In this document: one piece after another, positions 45,574 through 56,822 of the stretch | Layout: the number at the start of each line of letters is the position of its first letter | How positions within the stretch are numbered: position 1 is the stretch's first letter | Translations under genes and position numbers: made by a program | Source of the DNA: Mastigamoeba balamuthi | Taxonomy: Eukaryota; Evosea; Mastigamoebida; Mastigamoebidae | Direction: 5' to 3' | Assembly (NCBI GenBank): GCA_902651635.1 | Contig: CACRSC010000033.1 | Coordinates: 62,001 to 126,000 of the forward strand | DNA: 64,000 nt | The notes under the pieces: model-generated | Told to the model about the DNA's origin: nothing | Database searches by the model: none | The model's input: the letters and a program-made list of their open reading frames with translations, nothing else

Positions 45574-48075
45574 TTAATCGTTAAAGACAAACGCAGGGAT
45601 ATCGTCGACGGGCTTCCTGTCCTCGGCGAGGCACGCGGTGACACGCTTCATCGTGTCCTGCGAGAAAAGCCTATTCCGTTGCTTGGGCCTGTAGCGCTTG
45701 AAGGCCGCAATGTTCTCCATCTCGGGCGTCCACACTCCGCGGTTCAGCGCCACGAGGTTCTCCTCCCACATCTCGAGCCCGTGCTTGCTCGAGAGGTCCG
45801 GCATCCCGAGCCCGTCGTCGTCCTCGTCTCCGCTGCCGCCCTTGAAAACGCACGTGCCCCCGTCCTCGTCGTCGTCGTCCGACGCTGCGGCAGAGGATGC
45901 CGAGTGCGACGAGGACCCGGACTCGCTGCAGGACGAGTCGCTACTTCTGCTACTGCAGCTGGCGTGGCCAGAGAAAGTGTCCGAGTCTAGCGACATCCCA
46001 AGAGACGCCGCCAGGAGCTGCGACGACGTGGGCGCCCGCTCGTGCGTGTGGTCCTGCGACTTGGACAGCGAGACGTCGGAGAGCTGCTGCTCTCGCCTCT
46101 TGAGCATCTGCGAGAGGTCGTCGAGCGAAGCCTTGAGGGCGGGGTCCGACGCCTTGTCCTTGCTTCTGCTCTTTGCGTGGTGCTTGGCCGCGTGTTTCCG
46201 CTCCCTCTTCTCGGCCTTCTTCCTCGCGCGCTCCTCCTTCTTGCGCTTCTTCTCCTTCGCGGTGAGCTCCTCGAGCACCGTCGCGAGCTTCTCGTCCCAG
46301 ATCTCCGTGTCGGGCTGCGTCTTGGCCTCGAGGATGACGAACTTCTCCGGGGCGTGCAGGATGATGGCGAAGCGCTTGGTCTTGTTGACGCTGCGGCGCG
46401 AGACCTGCGTCACGGTGCTCAGGTCGATGATGTCCTCGCCCTTGCTCTCGCGCGACTTGCTCGACTTGTACACGCGCACGACGTACTCCTCGTACCTGCG
46501 CACGATCGTCACCCAGCGCCTCGACGGCGGCTCGTCGCCCTGCAGGATGAGCTCGCGCGGGTTGCTCGTCGGCGGCACGACGCGGACCAGCAGGTGCCCC
46601 TGGCGCACGATCTTGGGCTTGTCGCCCCGCGTGTCGAGGGCTGCCGAGATGCTGCTCTCCTTGAGGTGCGACGGCGTCAGGCGCTTGGGCACCGCGTACG
46701 CCACCGAGGGCACCGACGAGACAAGCGGCGAGCGCTCCGAGTGCGGGTGCGGCGACGTGTCCTGGTGCGCCACCGCTATCGTCGCAAGCGAGCGCGAGCG
46801 CAAGTGGAAAGAAAGCTGCTGCGGCTGGTCCGCCCTCCCGAGGCTCGTCTTCCTGCCGAGGGGCAACGGCAGCTGCGGGGGGTCCCCTGCCGCGCCGCCG
46901 GCCGCCGCAGCGGCGACCGCGGCCGCGGCCTCGCGCGAGGAGCTGCCGCTGCTCTTCTTGTGGTGCGTGCGCGTGGACGAGGTCGTCGTGGCGGCCCTGC
47001 GCCTCAGTGGCCGCCCCCCGTCAGACTCGGAGGACGACCGCCCGCGCGACGAGACCGAGACGCTCGAGCACCCCGTCGACAGCGACGACGAGGGCGGGGA
47101 CGACATGGACGGCGCGCTGCCGTCGGACGACGACGACGAGGGCGAGGGGTTCTGCGACAGAGCGCTCTTTGCTCGCTGCTGGGTGGGCGGCCGCGGCGCA
47201 GGGCTCTTGGGGCACCCGTCCGCCAGCTCACGCGGGCTGAGCGACTCCCTGTCTTTGCTGTGGCGGTGCTTGCTGTGCCCGTGGTGGTGCTTGGACTTGT
47301 GCTCGTGGTGGCGCCGCTCCTTCTCCTTCTCCTTCTCCTTCCCCTTGTCCCGCTCCCTCTCCTCCTTCTCCTTCTCCCGCTCCCTCTCCCGCTCCTTCTC
47401 CTGCTCGCTGCTCGACGTGTGCCTGTGCTTGCTGCTGCTCTTGCTGCTCCTTTTCGACGACGACCCCGACGCGTCCGACGATCTCAGCTCGGGCCTGACG
47501 TCGCCGCCCTTGTCCTTGTCCTTGGCCATCTCCCTCCTCTCGGCCTCCTCCAGCAGCTTCTTCAGCGAGCGGCTGGCCGTCATCCCACATATGCTCAGCG
47601 GGCGCGGCCGCCACGCGCTGTGGTGCGCCAGCGCGTCCGGCGGCCCCTCGCGCTCGTCCGCCTCCACCGGCGCCGGCGGCAGCGGCGGTGGCGGCGTGCG
47701 CGAAGGCGGCAGCGTGGGCGACGGCGACGGCGACTTGCCCAGCGGCGACTTGCTGCCGGCAGACGTCTGCTTCCTGTGCTTCTGTTCCGCGCCGCAGAGA
47801 GCCCCCCAACGCACAACAGCAAATCGCCATTTTGAATACACAAAAAAGACCGGGTAACAAATTGAAAACCGGTGGTGGGGCGCAGAACGGCGGCCCCGCG
47901 GCGCGGCGGCCGCTGGCGCGCAGCGAGGGGGGCGGGCGAGGCGGAGGGGGAGGCGAACCGACGACGAGGGGGCCTTGATGGAGGAGGGCGTCGGGGGCTG
48001 CAGGAGCGAGCCGGCGCTGGCGGTCCGCTCGACGGGCGGCTGTGGCGTGCCGCTCGACGTCCCCTGTTGCGACAT
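45574..48075 (-). CDS. PH domain protein with charged RS/KE-rich region
   Basis: Predicted 774 aa from exons 48075-47959 and 47781-45574. Residues 1-330 are low complexity: Pro/Ser runs, then a Lys/Glu/Arg stretch and a His/Lys-rich stretch (HHHGHSKHRHSKD). A PH-type domain follows at about 429-546 (GHLLVRVVPP, RRWVTIVRRYEEYVVRVYKS, IDLSTVTQVSRR, KRFAIILHAPEKFVILEAKT) and closes with WDEKLATVLEEL. After another basic helix and an acidic Ser-rich region the C terminus is conserved-looking: MWEENLVALNRGVWTPEMEN and FKRYRPKQRNRLFS. No enzymatic domain. A lipid- or protein-binding scaffold is inferred. The 177-nt intron is AT-rich at its 3' end. Confidence 0.75.
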   Translation of the reverse strand: MSQQGTSSGTPQPPVERTASAGSLLQPPTPSSIKAPSSSVRLPLRLARPPRCAPAAAAPRGRRSAPHHRFSICYPVFFVYSKWRFAVVRWGALCGAEQKHRKQTSAGSKSPLGKSPSPSPTLPPSRTPPPPLPPAPVEADEREGPPDALAHHSAWRPRPLSICGMTASRSLKKLLEEAERREMAKDKDKGGDVRPELRSSDASGSSSKRSSKSSSKHRHTSSSEQEKEREREREKEKEERERDKGKEKEKEKERRHHEHKSKHHHGHSKHRHSKDRESLSPRELADGCPKSPAPRPPTQQRAKSALSQNPSPSSSSSDGSAPSMSSPPSSSLSTGCSSVSVSSRGRSSSESDGGRPLRRRAATTTSSTRTHHKKSSGSSSREAAAAVAAAAAGGAAGDPPQLPLPLGRKTSLGRADQPQQLSFHLRSRSLATIAVAHQDTSPHPHSERSPLVSSVPSVAYAVPKRLTPSHLKESSISAALDTRGDKPKIVRQGHLLVRVVPPTSNPRELILQGDEPPSRRWVTIVRRYEEYVVRVYKSSKSRESKGEDIIDLSTVTQVSRRSVNKTKRFAIILHAPEKFVILEAKTQPDTEIWDEKLATVLEELTAKEKKRKKEERARKKAEKRERKHAAKHHAKSRSKDKASDPALKASLDDLSQMLKRREQQLSDVSLSKSQDHTHERAPTSSQLLAASLGMSLDSDTFSGHASCSSRSSDSSCSESGSSSHSASSAAASDDDDEDGGTCVFKGGSGDEDDDGLGMPDLSSKHGLEMWEENLVALNRGVWTPEMENIAAFKRYRPKQRNRLFSQDTMKRVTACLAEDRKPVDDIPAFVFND

Positions 48076-48167
48076 GGGCGGAGGGGACGGCGTTTGGGTT
48101 GCAAGGGGGGTGGTGGGGGTGCTGGGCGCCGATGTGGGGTGGTCGGTTGGCTTGGCTGGTACGCTTC

Positions 48168-48175
48168 GATATTTT
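48168..48175. promoter_or_regulatory. GATATTTT motif
   Basis: Lies 93 nt upstream of the minus-strand start at 48075. An AAATATC follows at 48198-48204. Confidence 0.35.
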
Positions 48176-48298
48176 GAGACCCACAAAATCAGAAATAAAA
48201 TATCTTTCCTGGTTGTTCCCAATTGACGTGTTCAGCCCGAGAATCCCGCGGTACTGCTGTGCCACACAGCAACAGCAATTGCCAGCTCTTCAGGCAGC

Positions 48299-49072
48299 CT
48301 AGAGATCCCGTGCGGTTCTTGCGTGGGCGGCTCTCTCCCTCTTGATGGTGGTCCGCTGGCCGTGGCCGGGGATGACAGCCGTGTCAGCGGGAAGCCTCAG
48401 CAGCCTCGCGACCGACCGCTGCAGAGCCCCGGCGTCTCCTCCCTGCAGGTCTGTGCGGCCCACGCCGCCGCCAGCGAACAGGGTGTCCCCCGAGAGCACG
48501 AGCCTCTCCGTCGGCCAGTGCAGCGCCACGGAGCCCGGCGAGTGGCCGGGCACGTGGACGACCCTGCCAGCAGCCAGGGCTCTGCTCCGCGTCTCCTTCT
48601 CGGCGGGGCCCAGGACGCTGCCCCCGTCCGCTACGAAGCCGTCTGGCTCCCGCGGGAACGCACTCGCCTTCAGCGGACACCCAAAGCTCTGGGGGAAACA
48701 ACGAGAGGGGGGGCCCCCGTCAGCACACCAGGGCCGTCGAGCTCGACACACACGCACTCGGCACTGGTCGTGCAGGCCGGGGAACAGCGGGACGTCCGAG
48801 GCGTGCGACAGAAGCGGCGGGCGGCCAGGGAGAGCCCTCTGGAGGGCCGGGGCAGCGCCGGCGTGGTCAAAGTGGGCGTGGGTGAGGACGAGGGCCACGA
48901 CGCGGGTGCCCGCGAGGTCGGGGGAGGCCAGGCGCGCGAGTATGCGGTCCGCGTCGTCGCCGGGGTCGACGACGACGGCCTCGTGCGTCGCGGTGTCCGC
49001 CACGATCACGCAGTTGGCCGCGAGTCGCCCGACAACAACCACAGCCACGAGCAGCGCCCCGATGGCCGCCAT
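48299..49072 (-). CDS. Metallo-beta-lactamase fold hydrolase, glyoxalase II-like
   Basis: Predicted 234 aa from exons 49072-48758 and 48688-48299. The intron of 69 nt is in frame, so retention would give 257 aa without a stop. Metal-binding motifs are complete: THAHFDH at residues 64-70, H in PGHSPGS, D in LSGDTLF and H in VIPGHG. The N terminus is hydrophobic (AAIGALLVAVVVVGRLAANC) and could be a signal anchor. The length and motif spacing fit small glyoxalase II-like hydrolases that cleave thioesters; the exact substrate cannot be set. It is divergent from the formin gene over 199 nt, which hold AATATC at 49084-49089 and GATATC at 49094-49099. Confidence 0.88.
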   Translation of the reverse strand: MAAIGALLVAVVVVGRLAANCVIVADTATHEAVVVDPGDDADRILARLASPDLAGTRVVALVLTHAHFDHAGAAPALQRALPGRPPLLSHASDVPLFPGLHDQCRVRVCRARRPWCADGGPPSRCFPQSFGCPLKASAFPREPDGFVADGGSVLGPAEKETRSRALAAGRVVHVPGHSPGSVALHWPTERLVLSGDTLFAGGGVGRTDLQGGDAGALQRSVARLLRLPADTAVIPGHGQRTTIKRERAAHARTARDL

Positions 49073-49271
49073 TTGTTGGGATTAATATCCCCGGATATCT
49101 TCATCTCGGACGGAGATGAATCCGGTTCATTACGCGCCGTTCAGCATCTCCCTGCCTCTGCTGGGTGCAGAATCCGAGAGGTCTTCGGGAGGACCTTGTA
49201 TGTGGTGGATTCCCGAGTTCTATTTCTGGAGCAGATCCACAAATTCGTCGTGGTTGTTGGCGCGCAACGCC

Positions 49272-52200
49272 ATGGAGGACGACGGCGCCGCGCTCTGGAG
49301 AAAGGTGCGGCCAGCGAGACCCCCATATCCCACCTCCGTGAACCGAGCACTCTCATCTCATCTCGGCTTGCCAGCCCCAGGCGGCATCGCAGGCACCGCA
49401 TGCCGCGCAGGGGCACCCCGAGCACCTCGTGGTGGTCGATCTGGAGCGGTACGATGCCGCGTCCCCGCGCCAGCGCGATGCCAGCCCCTCGCCTGCCGTC
49501 TCGCCGCCCGGGAGCTCGCGGCAGAGGCGCCCGGACCCCATCCAGCCGCCGGACTCCTCGGTGGCCCGGCACCCGTGCCCGAGCCCGCAGTCCGGCAGCG
49601 GCCCAGCGGCGAGCCCCACCGGCGTCTCGCCGCGCTCGCGCCACAGGCCGCCGGGGTTCCCCACGAGGTGCACGCGTCATCGCTGACGTGGGCCGGGAAA
49701 TGCCTGCGTCTGACGAAATCAATTGAATTGGTGTTCGCAGCCCGTCTGCGTCGCCCCGGGATGCCGCTGCGGGGACCGGGCCGGCCCCGGAGGAGAGCAA
49801 GCTGCGCAGCACCGTGCTGTCGCGGCTGATGGCCGGGCGCCGCACGGCCTCGGACTCGCGGGCGGGCGACCTCGAGCGCGCCGTCCGCGACACTCTGCTC
49901 AGCAAGAACTCGCAGATCGCAGCCCTCCGCGACGAGGCCGCCCGCCTGCGCGTGCTCCTCGAGGAGCGCGAGCGCCGCGCCGCTGTCACGCTGCTGGTCC
50001 GCGACCGCCCCGCAGCCCCGCACGCCGCCGTCGACATGGACGAGGTGCGCAGGGCCGTCGGCGAGGGCGAGCTCGACGGGGCGCCCGAGGGGCAGCGAGC
50101 GGGCATGCAGGAGGTCCGCAGGCGCGTCCGCGAGGCCCTGCTGCGCGTCGTCCGCGAGGGGCAGCTGCGCCGGGTCGTCGAGGAGTCTGCGCCGCTCACC
50201 CCCGCGGACGCTGTGTCTGTGCTGCGCTCGGAGGCGCAGCAGCTGACGTCGAGGAGCGTCAAGCGCGTCAAGACCGCGCTGGCGCGGGCCGACAGGGCCT
50301 GGATGGCCGAGTTCGTGGGCGCAGAGGGCCTGGCCGCGATCATCGCGGCCGCCAGGGCGTTTGAGGCGCAGCAGGCGTTCGAGATGGGGTCGATCGTCTG
50401 CCAGGCGCAGCTGATCCTCTGCCTGCGGGCCGTCGTCAACAACCGCGTCGGCATCGAGGCGCTCATCGGCAGCGGCGGGGCGCAGCGGGGCGTCGGCGAG
50501 CTCGTGGCGCTCGCCTGGTGCACGCGCAACGTGATGATGCGCACGCAGGTGCTCGACCTCATGTCGGCCATGTGCCTCTACAGCACCGCGGGCTACCGTG
50601 TCGTCGACCTCGCGCTCGCCGAGCTCTCTGTCTCGCGCGCCCGCAGGGGAGACCGCCTGCGATTTCTGAAGCTCGTCGAGTGGATGCAGGAGCAGTCGGA
50701 CCCTCAGACAAAGGCGTGTCGCGTTCCCCCCTTGTCGCACAAGGGTCTCAGCCGCCCCCCGCCCGCTCAGACGTCGGTGGTCGCCTTTGTGAACGCGCTG
50801 GTCTGCACACCGGAGGGCCTCGAGGAGCGGCTGGAGGTGCGGGGCAACTTCGTGGACCTCGGGGCGGCCGCGATACTCGACATCGTGCGCAAGGAGGTCG
50901 CGGCGGACGAGGCCAGCGGGCCGGTCGCCGACCTGCTGCGCCAGATCGACACGTTCTTCGAGGAGATGGAGGCCGACGACAGGGAGCTCGAGGCGATCAA
51001 GAACGAGCTGCGCGTGGATCTCACCGACGCGCAGAGCATGCTCGCCGCGATCAGGCTGCGCGTGCGGGACAGGAGGGCGATTGAGTGCTCTCTGCTCAAC
51101 GTCCTGCGGTCGCTGCTGCTCCTGCCCCCGTCAGACAGCGCGGCCGCCGAGCCGCTCTGGGGCGTCGTGGAGGACGCGGCGGCACGGACAGCAGCGCTGG
51201 CGATTGGTGGGGCATCTGCATCACCAGAGGACTCGCAGAGGCTGCGCCTGGCTGTGGAAGAGACAGCGGCGAAGCTACGGGCGCTGCTTACGGGGAGTCT
51301 GGAGCCCCCGCGCCTCGCTGCCGCCGTGGCCACCAGGAGCCCGCGGAAAACCCCGAAGGAGAGCCCCGTCCCTGCTGCTGGTCCTGCGCTGGCAACTCCG
51401 TCTGCGGAACCACCGACACTCCAGGAGGCCCCAGCTGCCAGCGCCGATGCCCCCGTCTCTGTGCCACCGCCACCGCCGCCACCACCACCGCCACCGCCTC
51501 CTCCTCCATCGCAGAGTTCGGGGACGCTGTGCGAAGCAGACACGTCGGGATCATCTGGGCCACCACCGCCACCACCACCCCCTCCGCCGCCTGGGATGCC
51601 ATCTGGCGGGCCCCCGCCCCCGCCGCCTCCAGCAGGATTCAGGAAGGCCATGGCGAAGCCCGCTGGGCCACCGAAACCCAAGCTCAGACCTCTCTACGTG
51701 AGCACCCAGAGCGACTGCCCGTGGGCCGCCGACTGACGCCACGCTGCAGTGGTCGAAACTGCCGGCCATGAAGGTCAAGAAGACGATGTGGGTTTCGCAA
51801 GGGCTCAACACGGAGCTGCCTCCCGTCAACACAGACGAGATCGCCACACTGTTCTGCGCCAACCCTCCGAAGAAGCCCGACGACGCCGGTGCGCGAGCGA
51901 CCTGCAGCCGAGGGCTGACCCGCCGGAACCCGCAGGAAAACCCGCTGAGAAAGCGGCGCCCAAGGTGGTGTCTCTGCTGGACATGAAGCGGTCCAACAAT
52001 ACGGCCATCGTCATGTCACAGTTCAAGGGCCTCTCGTACGAGGAGATCCGCGCCAAGATCGCCGCCGGCGACGACGCGGCGCTGGGGAGCGTCGAGGCGC
52101 TGCGGCAGGTGCTCCCGCAGAGCGACGAGATGGAGCTGCTGCGGGGGTTCGCGGGCGACAGGGCCGCGCTGGGCCGGGCGGAGCAGTGGTTCCTCTGCAT

Positions 52201-54171
52201 CGGCGAGCTCCCCAACGCGCAGAAGAAGGTCGACGCGCTCTGCTTCAAGCGCAGCTTCTTCACGCGCGCAGAGGACCTGCAGGTGGTGCGCAGGCTCCCT
52301 CTCGCCAACCTGCGCAGTTGTGCGTCGCTGACAGCAGTGGGGGAGGAACTGCACAGCAGCTCGCGGGGTACGAGATGGCGTGCAAGCAGGTGACCGAGAA
52401 CACCAACCTGTGCTTCGTGCTCAAGTGGATCCTGGCCATCGGGAACGAGCTCAACGCCGGGACCGAGAAGGGCAACGCGCAGGGGTTCCGGGTGGACACG
52501 CTGTCCAAGGTGCACCCGCGATGCGTCTGGCCCAGCAGAGCTGACGGCGAGCGCGCAGCTGCAGGACCTCAGGTCGCCCGTGCAGGGCAAGAAGACGCTG
52601 CTGTCGTACGTGGTCGAGAAGCTGCTGGACGTGCGGCCAGAGGTCGCCGACTTCCCCGACTCGCTCTCGAAGCTGCAGGCCGTGGTCAACTCGTGTACTG
52701 TCCCTCACCTTCCTCTCTGCCGCACTCGCCAGTGGGCTCACCTCCTCCGACGTCCAGCGCCGTTGAACGACCTGATCTCGCAGGTGTCGAAGCTGGTCGA
52801 GGAGGTCGAGGTCATCGATAAGGACGTGTCGAGCAGCCACAGCGACTCACCGCAGTTTGTGGAGTCCATGTCTGTCCGTGCCTCCCGACCCCTGCGTGCG
52901 CGCACGTGGGACTCACACTGTGGGTGGCGGTGGGGTGTGGTACACAGGACTTTATCGCGAGGGCACTCGTGGAGACGCAGCTGATCCTCGAGCAGTGCGA
53001 GGCGGTGGAGAAGGCGCTGTACACGATGCTCGAGGCGTTTGGGGAGGAGGTGGAGGAGGGCAAGATACCAGAGCCCTCGGCAGTCAGGGACTTCTTCGCG
53101 CACCTCTTGAAGTTCTCGTCGCAGTTCAAGGCGGTGCTCAAGGACATACAGGCCGCCAGGGAGAGGGAGCTGAAGAAGAAGAAGAGGGAGCAGAGCGGCG
53201 CGGGCGGCGACAAGCGCAAGGGGGCGGCACCCACGAGTCCCAACAACGGGGAGTGCGTGGTCGACGCCCTGCTGAGCTCCATTAAGGAGGGCAACTTCAA
53301 GCTGCGCAGAGGCAACGCCACGGCCCCGGCTGCCGCCCCTACAGAGGTTGCTTGCTCTGAAGCCCGTCCCAGTGGCCAGATTACTGAGGAGAAGCCCCTG
53401 GACAAGACTGCCGACAAGAAAGCGGACAGCGAGGCAGCGCTGCCTCCGCCTGCCGGCTGCAGCCAACAGCAGCCGGTCGAGTCCCACGACAACCGCGCAT
53501 CCGAGGGGGTTCGCAGTGTTCCCCAGACTCCCCATGCCGCCCCGGAATGCGCAGGTGGTTCTGTCTCCCCTCCAGAGAGCGCACCTCCGCCGAGTCAGGA
53601 GCGCCAGCAAGCGGAAGCGGCACCCGCAAGTGCGAAGCCAGTTTCAGAGGCGAGAGTTGCACCTGGAGACCCGAAGACGGAAGAGAAACCGCAGCTAGTT
53701 CGCCGAGTACCCAGCACAGGGCCCAGAAAGAGGATTGTGGCTTCTGCGGTGCATCCGAGCAGGCCGGTTGCATCTCCGGTGACCGGAGTCGCTACAGCGA
53801 CAGCCAAAGCGCGCACAGCGACAAAAGTCGCACCACCCCCACGAGCATCGGCATCGCCTTTGAAGAAGACGCCTGCACGGACCACATCACGGCCTGGTAC
53901 GAGTGCCAGTGGCCCTGCGGCCAAAGTGGGCCTAGTTGCGGGTCCAGAGCGCGACAAGCCCTCGGCACTGCCTGTGCGCCCTGGTACCCAAGCCGCTATT
54001 GCGAGCTTGACTGCACGCAAGGCATCCGTGGTACCACCGCAAAAGAAGGCCGCCGTAACCGTACCACACAAACCAGATGCGGCTGCAGCAAAGCTGAAGC
54101 GGGCCGAAAACAAGCCGGGTGTTGTTACCCACCCAAAGATACTAAAACGAACCGCGAGTACTTTGAAATAA
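49272..54171 (+). CDS. Diaphanous-type formin
   Basis: Predicted 1,444 aa in ten exons: 49272-49304, 49381-49667, 49741-50713, 50771-51697, 51750-51888, 51936-52282, 52357-52509, 52559-52694, 52758-52873 and 52948-54171. The N-terminal GBD/FH3 region is armadillo-like (KLRSTVLSRLMAGR, LVALAWCTRNVMMRTQVLDL, VAFVNALVCTPEGLEERLEV). FH1 has three proline runs at about 660-725. FH2 starts LYWSKLPAMKVKKTMW and includes LLDMKRSNNTAIVMSQFKGL, LCFKRSFFTRAEDL, FVLKWILAIGNELNAGTEKG, FRVDTLSKV and GKKTLLSYVVEKLL. The C-terminal tail is basic and Ala/Pro/Lys-rich. It nucleates and elongates actin filaments, probably under Rho GTPase control. The intron 50714-50770 reads GC-AG. The stop codon TAA lies inside an AATAAA. 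Confidence 0.93.
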
Positions 54172-54438
54172 AAAGGGGCCGTCCTTACGACAGTAAGAGA
54201 CGACCTGAATCACTTTGCATCTCACTGATTCAGTAAGAGTGGGTGTGACAAGCGTCATGTGCTGGTGGTGCATGGCGTTCGTGTGCGAGTGTTACTGAAG
54301 TGTAAAGGTGATCTTTCCTAGACTAGTTCTGTACCCTAGGAACTAAGAAGATGGCAGCACACGCTGCCGCCGTATTCATGACGGCAGCTTGCTGCTATTC
54401 CTCCCAAGGCGCACCTTAGTCTGGCAATCGCTCTGCAA
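54172..54438. other. Convergent 3' flank
   Basis: Short gap between the formin and F-BAR genes, probably 3' UTRs. Nothing else seen. Confidence 0.5.
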
Positions 54439-56822
54439 TCACGCCACAAGAACCGTGTCGGAGTCCTTGGGCGGAGACGGCGCGGCGGTCAGAGGAAGTG
54501 GCGGAGGAGCCCTGTTGAACGGCGACCACCGTTGCGCTCCAGCGGCAACCGGCATCAGATGCTGCCTGGGTGGCGTGGGAGGCGACGACGGCATGGACAA
54601 CTGCAGCGGCTCGACGTGGCCGAACGAGCCCTGGGCACGGCCGAGGCACGCTATTGGATGCACGACGCCAACAGGCGGCGTCGACGCCAGGCGCCCTCCA
54701 GCGACCCACACGCAGCTCGAGCGCGCACCGGGGAACGAGTTGGCGTCAACAGTCGGCGACGACGGCGTCAGGGACCTCGGGGAGCCCGACGACTGCGAGA
54801 CCGCCGACGAAGACGAGTCGAACTCGATGACCAGTTGCGCGAGGAAGTGCGACTCGCGGTTCGCGGAGTACAGGGCCTGCGCCGCGCTCAGCGACTGCGG
54901 GCCGCGCATGAGGCACGGCGCCAGGCACGTGCACAGCGCCGGCAGCGGCATCTTCGTGCGGGCGACGCACTCGGGCCTCGCCATCGTCTGGATAAAGCGC
55001 ACAACGTACGCCAGCATGCTCTTGTTCGGCTCTGGCATCGCCGCGTATACGCTTGTCGGCGGCTCCTCCCTGTCGATCGCCGCCTCGCTGCGCACCCCAA
55101 CGCGGGCACTGTGAGCCAACCCGGGACCGCAGATGCACACTCAATGGCGGGCGCACTACTGGGCGGTAGGGATGACGGGGTCGGGGAGGCGGGTGGCCAG
55201 CCACTGCTTCAGGAGCACGGCGGCAACGTGAACGTCGCTGGGCAGGTCGCCGCGGGCCTCGAACGCTTCCATGGCCGCGTCCGCGACCTTGCGCTCGACG
55301 CTCAGGCGGAACACGAGCTCCGTGCGCGGCCCTCCCAGCTCGATCACGCGCTCCACGAGCTGCTTCAGCACCGCGTACCCCAGGCTCGACGGCTCGGGCG
55401 GCGACTGCGACGTGGGCACCGGGGTTTTCGGCGTGCGTATTCTGCGAGAGGGCAAAAAAAGCGCTGAGTCACCCACCCGCGCCCGCCGTTTCAACGCGTC
55501 TACCGATGACGGCGGCGGGGCTGCTGGCTCACCGCGGGCTGAACACGCTGAGGATCCTCTGGGGCGCCGACCTGGCCGGCGGCGAGTCGGGGCACGCCGA
55601 GCCAGGGGTGACGCAGGGAGAGACGGCGGGAGACGAGGTCGACTCGATGAGGTCGACGGGCGCCTCCGAGGCGCTGGCGCGCTGGTAGAGCCTCTGGCGC
55701 ATCTCGGCCATGTCCGAGCTCACGTCCGAGGCGCACGCGGCCGTCAGCAGCGCCGACGCCGGCGAGCTCAGCGACGCGGCCCACGCGGTCTCCGCCTCGG
55801 CCACCCCGACGAGTATCGCCCGCATCTCCGTGAGCCTCCGCTCCAGCACCTCCTCGATTTCCTTCGGTTCACGATGGGGTGAGAGCTCGCCCCTCCCGCT
55901 CCCGCTGGCACGACGAGGCTCGCACCGTGAGGAGGTTGGGCAGGGCCGAGGTGCGGTAGCGGTCCTGGGTGTCGCGGGCGTTGGCCTGGAGGAGCTTGTA
56001 CTGCGCCTCGCAGACGGCCGCGTCCGAAGCGAGTCTCTCCGCGTCCGCCTGCGCGCGCGACCTGCGCTTGGTCGAGTCCGACGCGCGCTCGGCGGCCCGC
56101 GCTTGCTCGCGCTCGCGGCAGAGCCTCGACAGGCGCTCGCGCTCGGTCGAGACCTTGGAGAGCGCCTCGCAGACCTCCGAGGACATCGACTCGCCGCGAG
56201 AACGGAAGCGGGCGGACGAGCGGTCCATCGAGTCGGCCAGCGCGCTGAGGCGGCGGTGCTCCGCGGACAGGCGGTCGGACAGCGCGGCGGCGGCGCGCGT
56301 GTGGGCCTTCTGGCTCTCGTACAGGGCCGCCCAGGCCTCGTTCGTGGTCCTGTATGGAAAGATATTGCCGCGCACACGTCAAAATTCCTGGAAATTGCAA
56401 TTTGTGAATCTGAAGGGCGTGGAACAGCCACGATTGATCAACAGTTGAGAAAAAAGCAGGAAACAACGGTGACTAGAAGGTGCGCATGACCGGAGAAGGT
56501 CCGCACGCACGTCTCCTCGTTCCACAGGCGCGACGGCAGGCGCCTGGCCGTGTCCTCCATGACCCCGTGCACGCGCCTGGCGTCGGCCGCGCGGCGCTCG
56601 AGCGCCCTGCAGGCCTCCCGCGCCGACGCCGTCTTTCTGTCGAGCTCGTCGCACGCGTCCTTCCACGATCCCTGCACGTCGTGAGGGCACGGAGGGGACA
56701 CGTGCACGTTGGGCGGGCCATTTCCCCCGCGCAGGAGGAGGAGGGGGGCACGGAGGGGGGCACGGAGGAGTTGGGGAGGCGAGGCGTACGAGGAGGGCAA
56801 GCGTCTCGGGCGTGTTGCTCAT
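54439..56822 (-). CDS. F-BAR domain-RhoGAP protein
   Basis: Predicted about 625 aa. Exons 56822-56790, 56671-56511, 56349-55926, 55861-55533, 55441-55160 and 55087-54439 (55108 is another possible acceptor). Residues 12-270 form a long charged coiled coil of the F-BAR type (GSWKDACDELDRKTASAREA, TNEAWAALYESQKAHTRAAA, CEAQYKLLQANARDTQDRYR, EIEEVLERRLTEMRAILVGV). The RhoGAP domain follows: ELVFRLSVERKVADAAMEAF, SDVHVAAVLLKQWLATRLPD and MPEPNKSMLAYVVRFIQTM. The arginine finger would be the R in VFRLS. A Ser/Pro tail ends the protein. F-BAR proteins bind curved membrane; the GAP switches off Rho-family GTPases, so this gene may oppose activation of the neighbouring formin. That link is inferred. 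AATATC lies 28 nt upstream. Confidence 0.85.

Noticed and set aside
47300-47420. Lys/Glu/Arg-coding simple repeat as a mobile or satellite element
   Set aside because: It is in frame inside the PH-domain gene and codes a charged low-complexity stretch.
51460-51640. CCACCACCG-rich repeat
   Set aside because: It encodes the proline runs of the formin FH1 region, so it is explained by coding.
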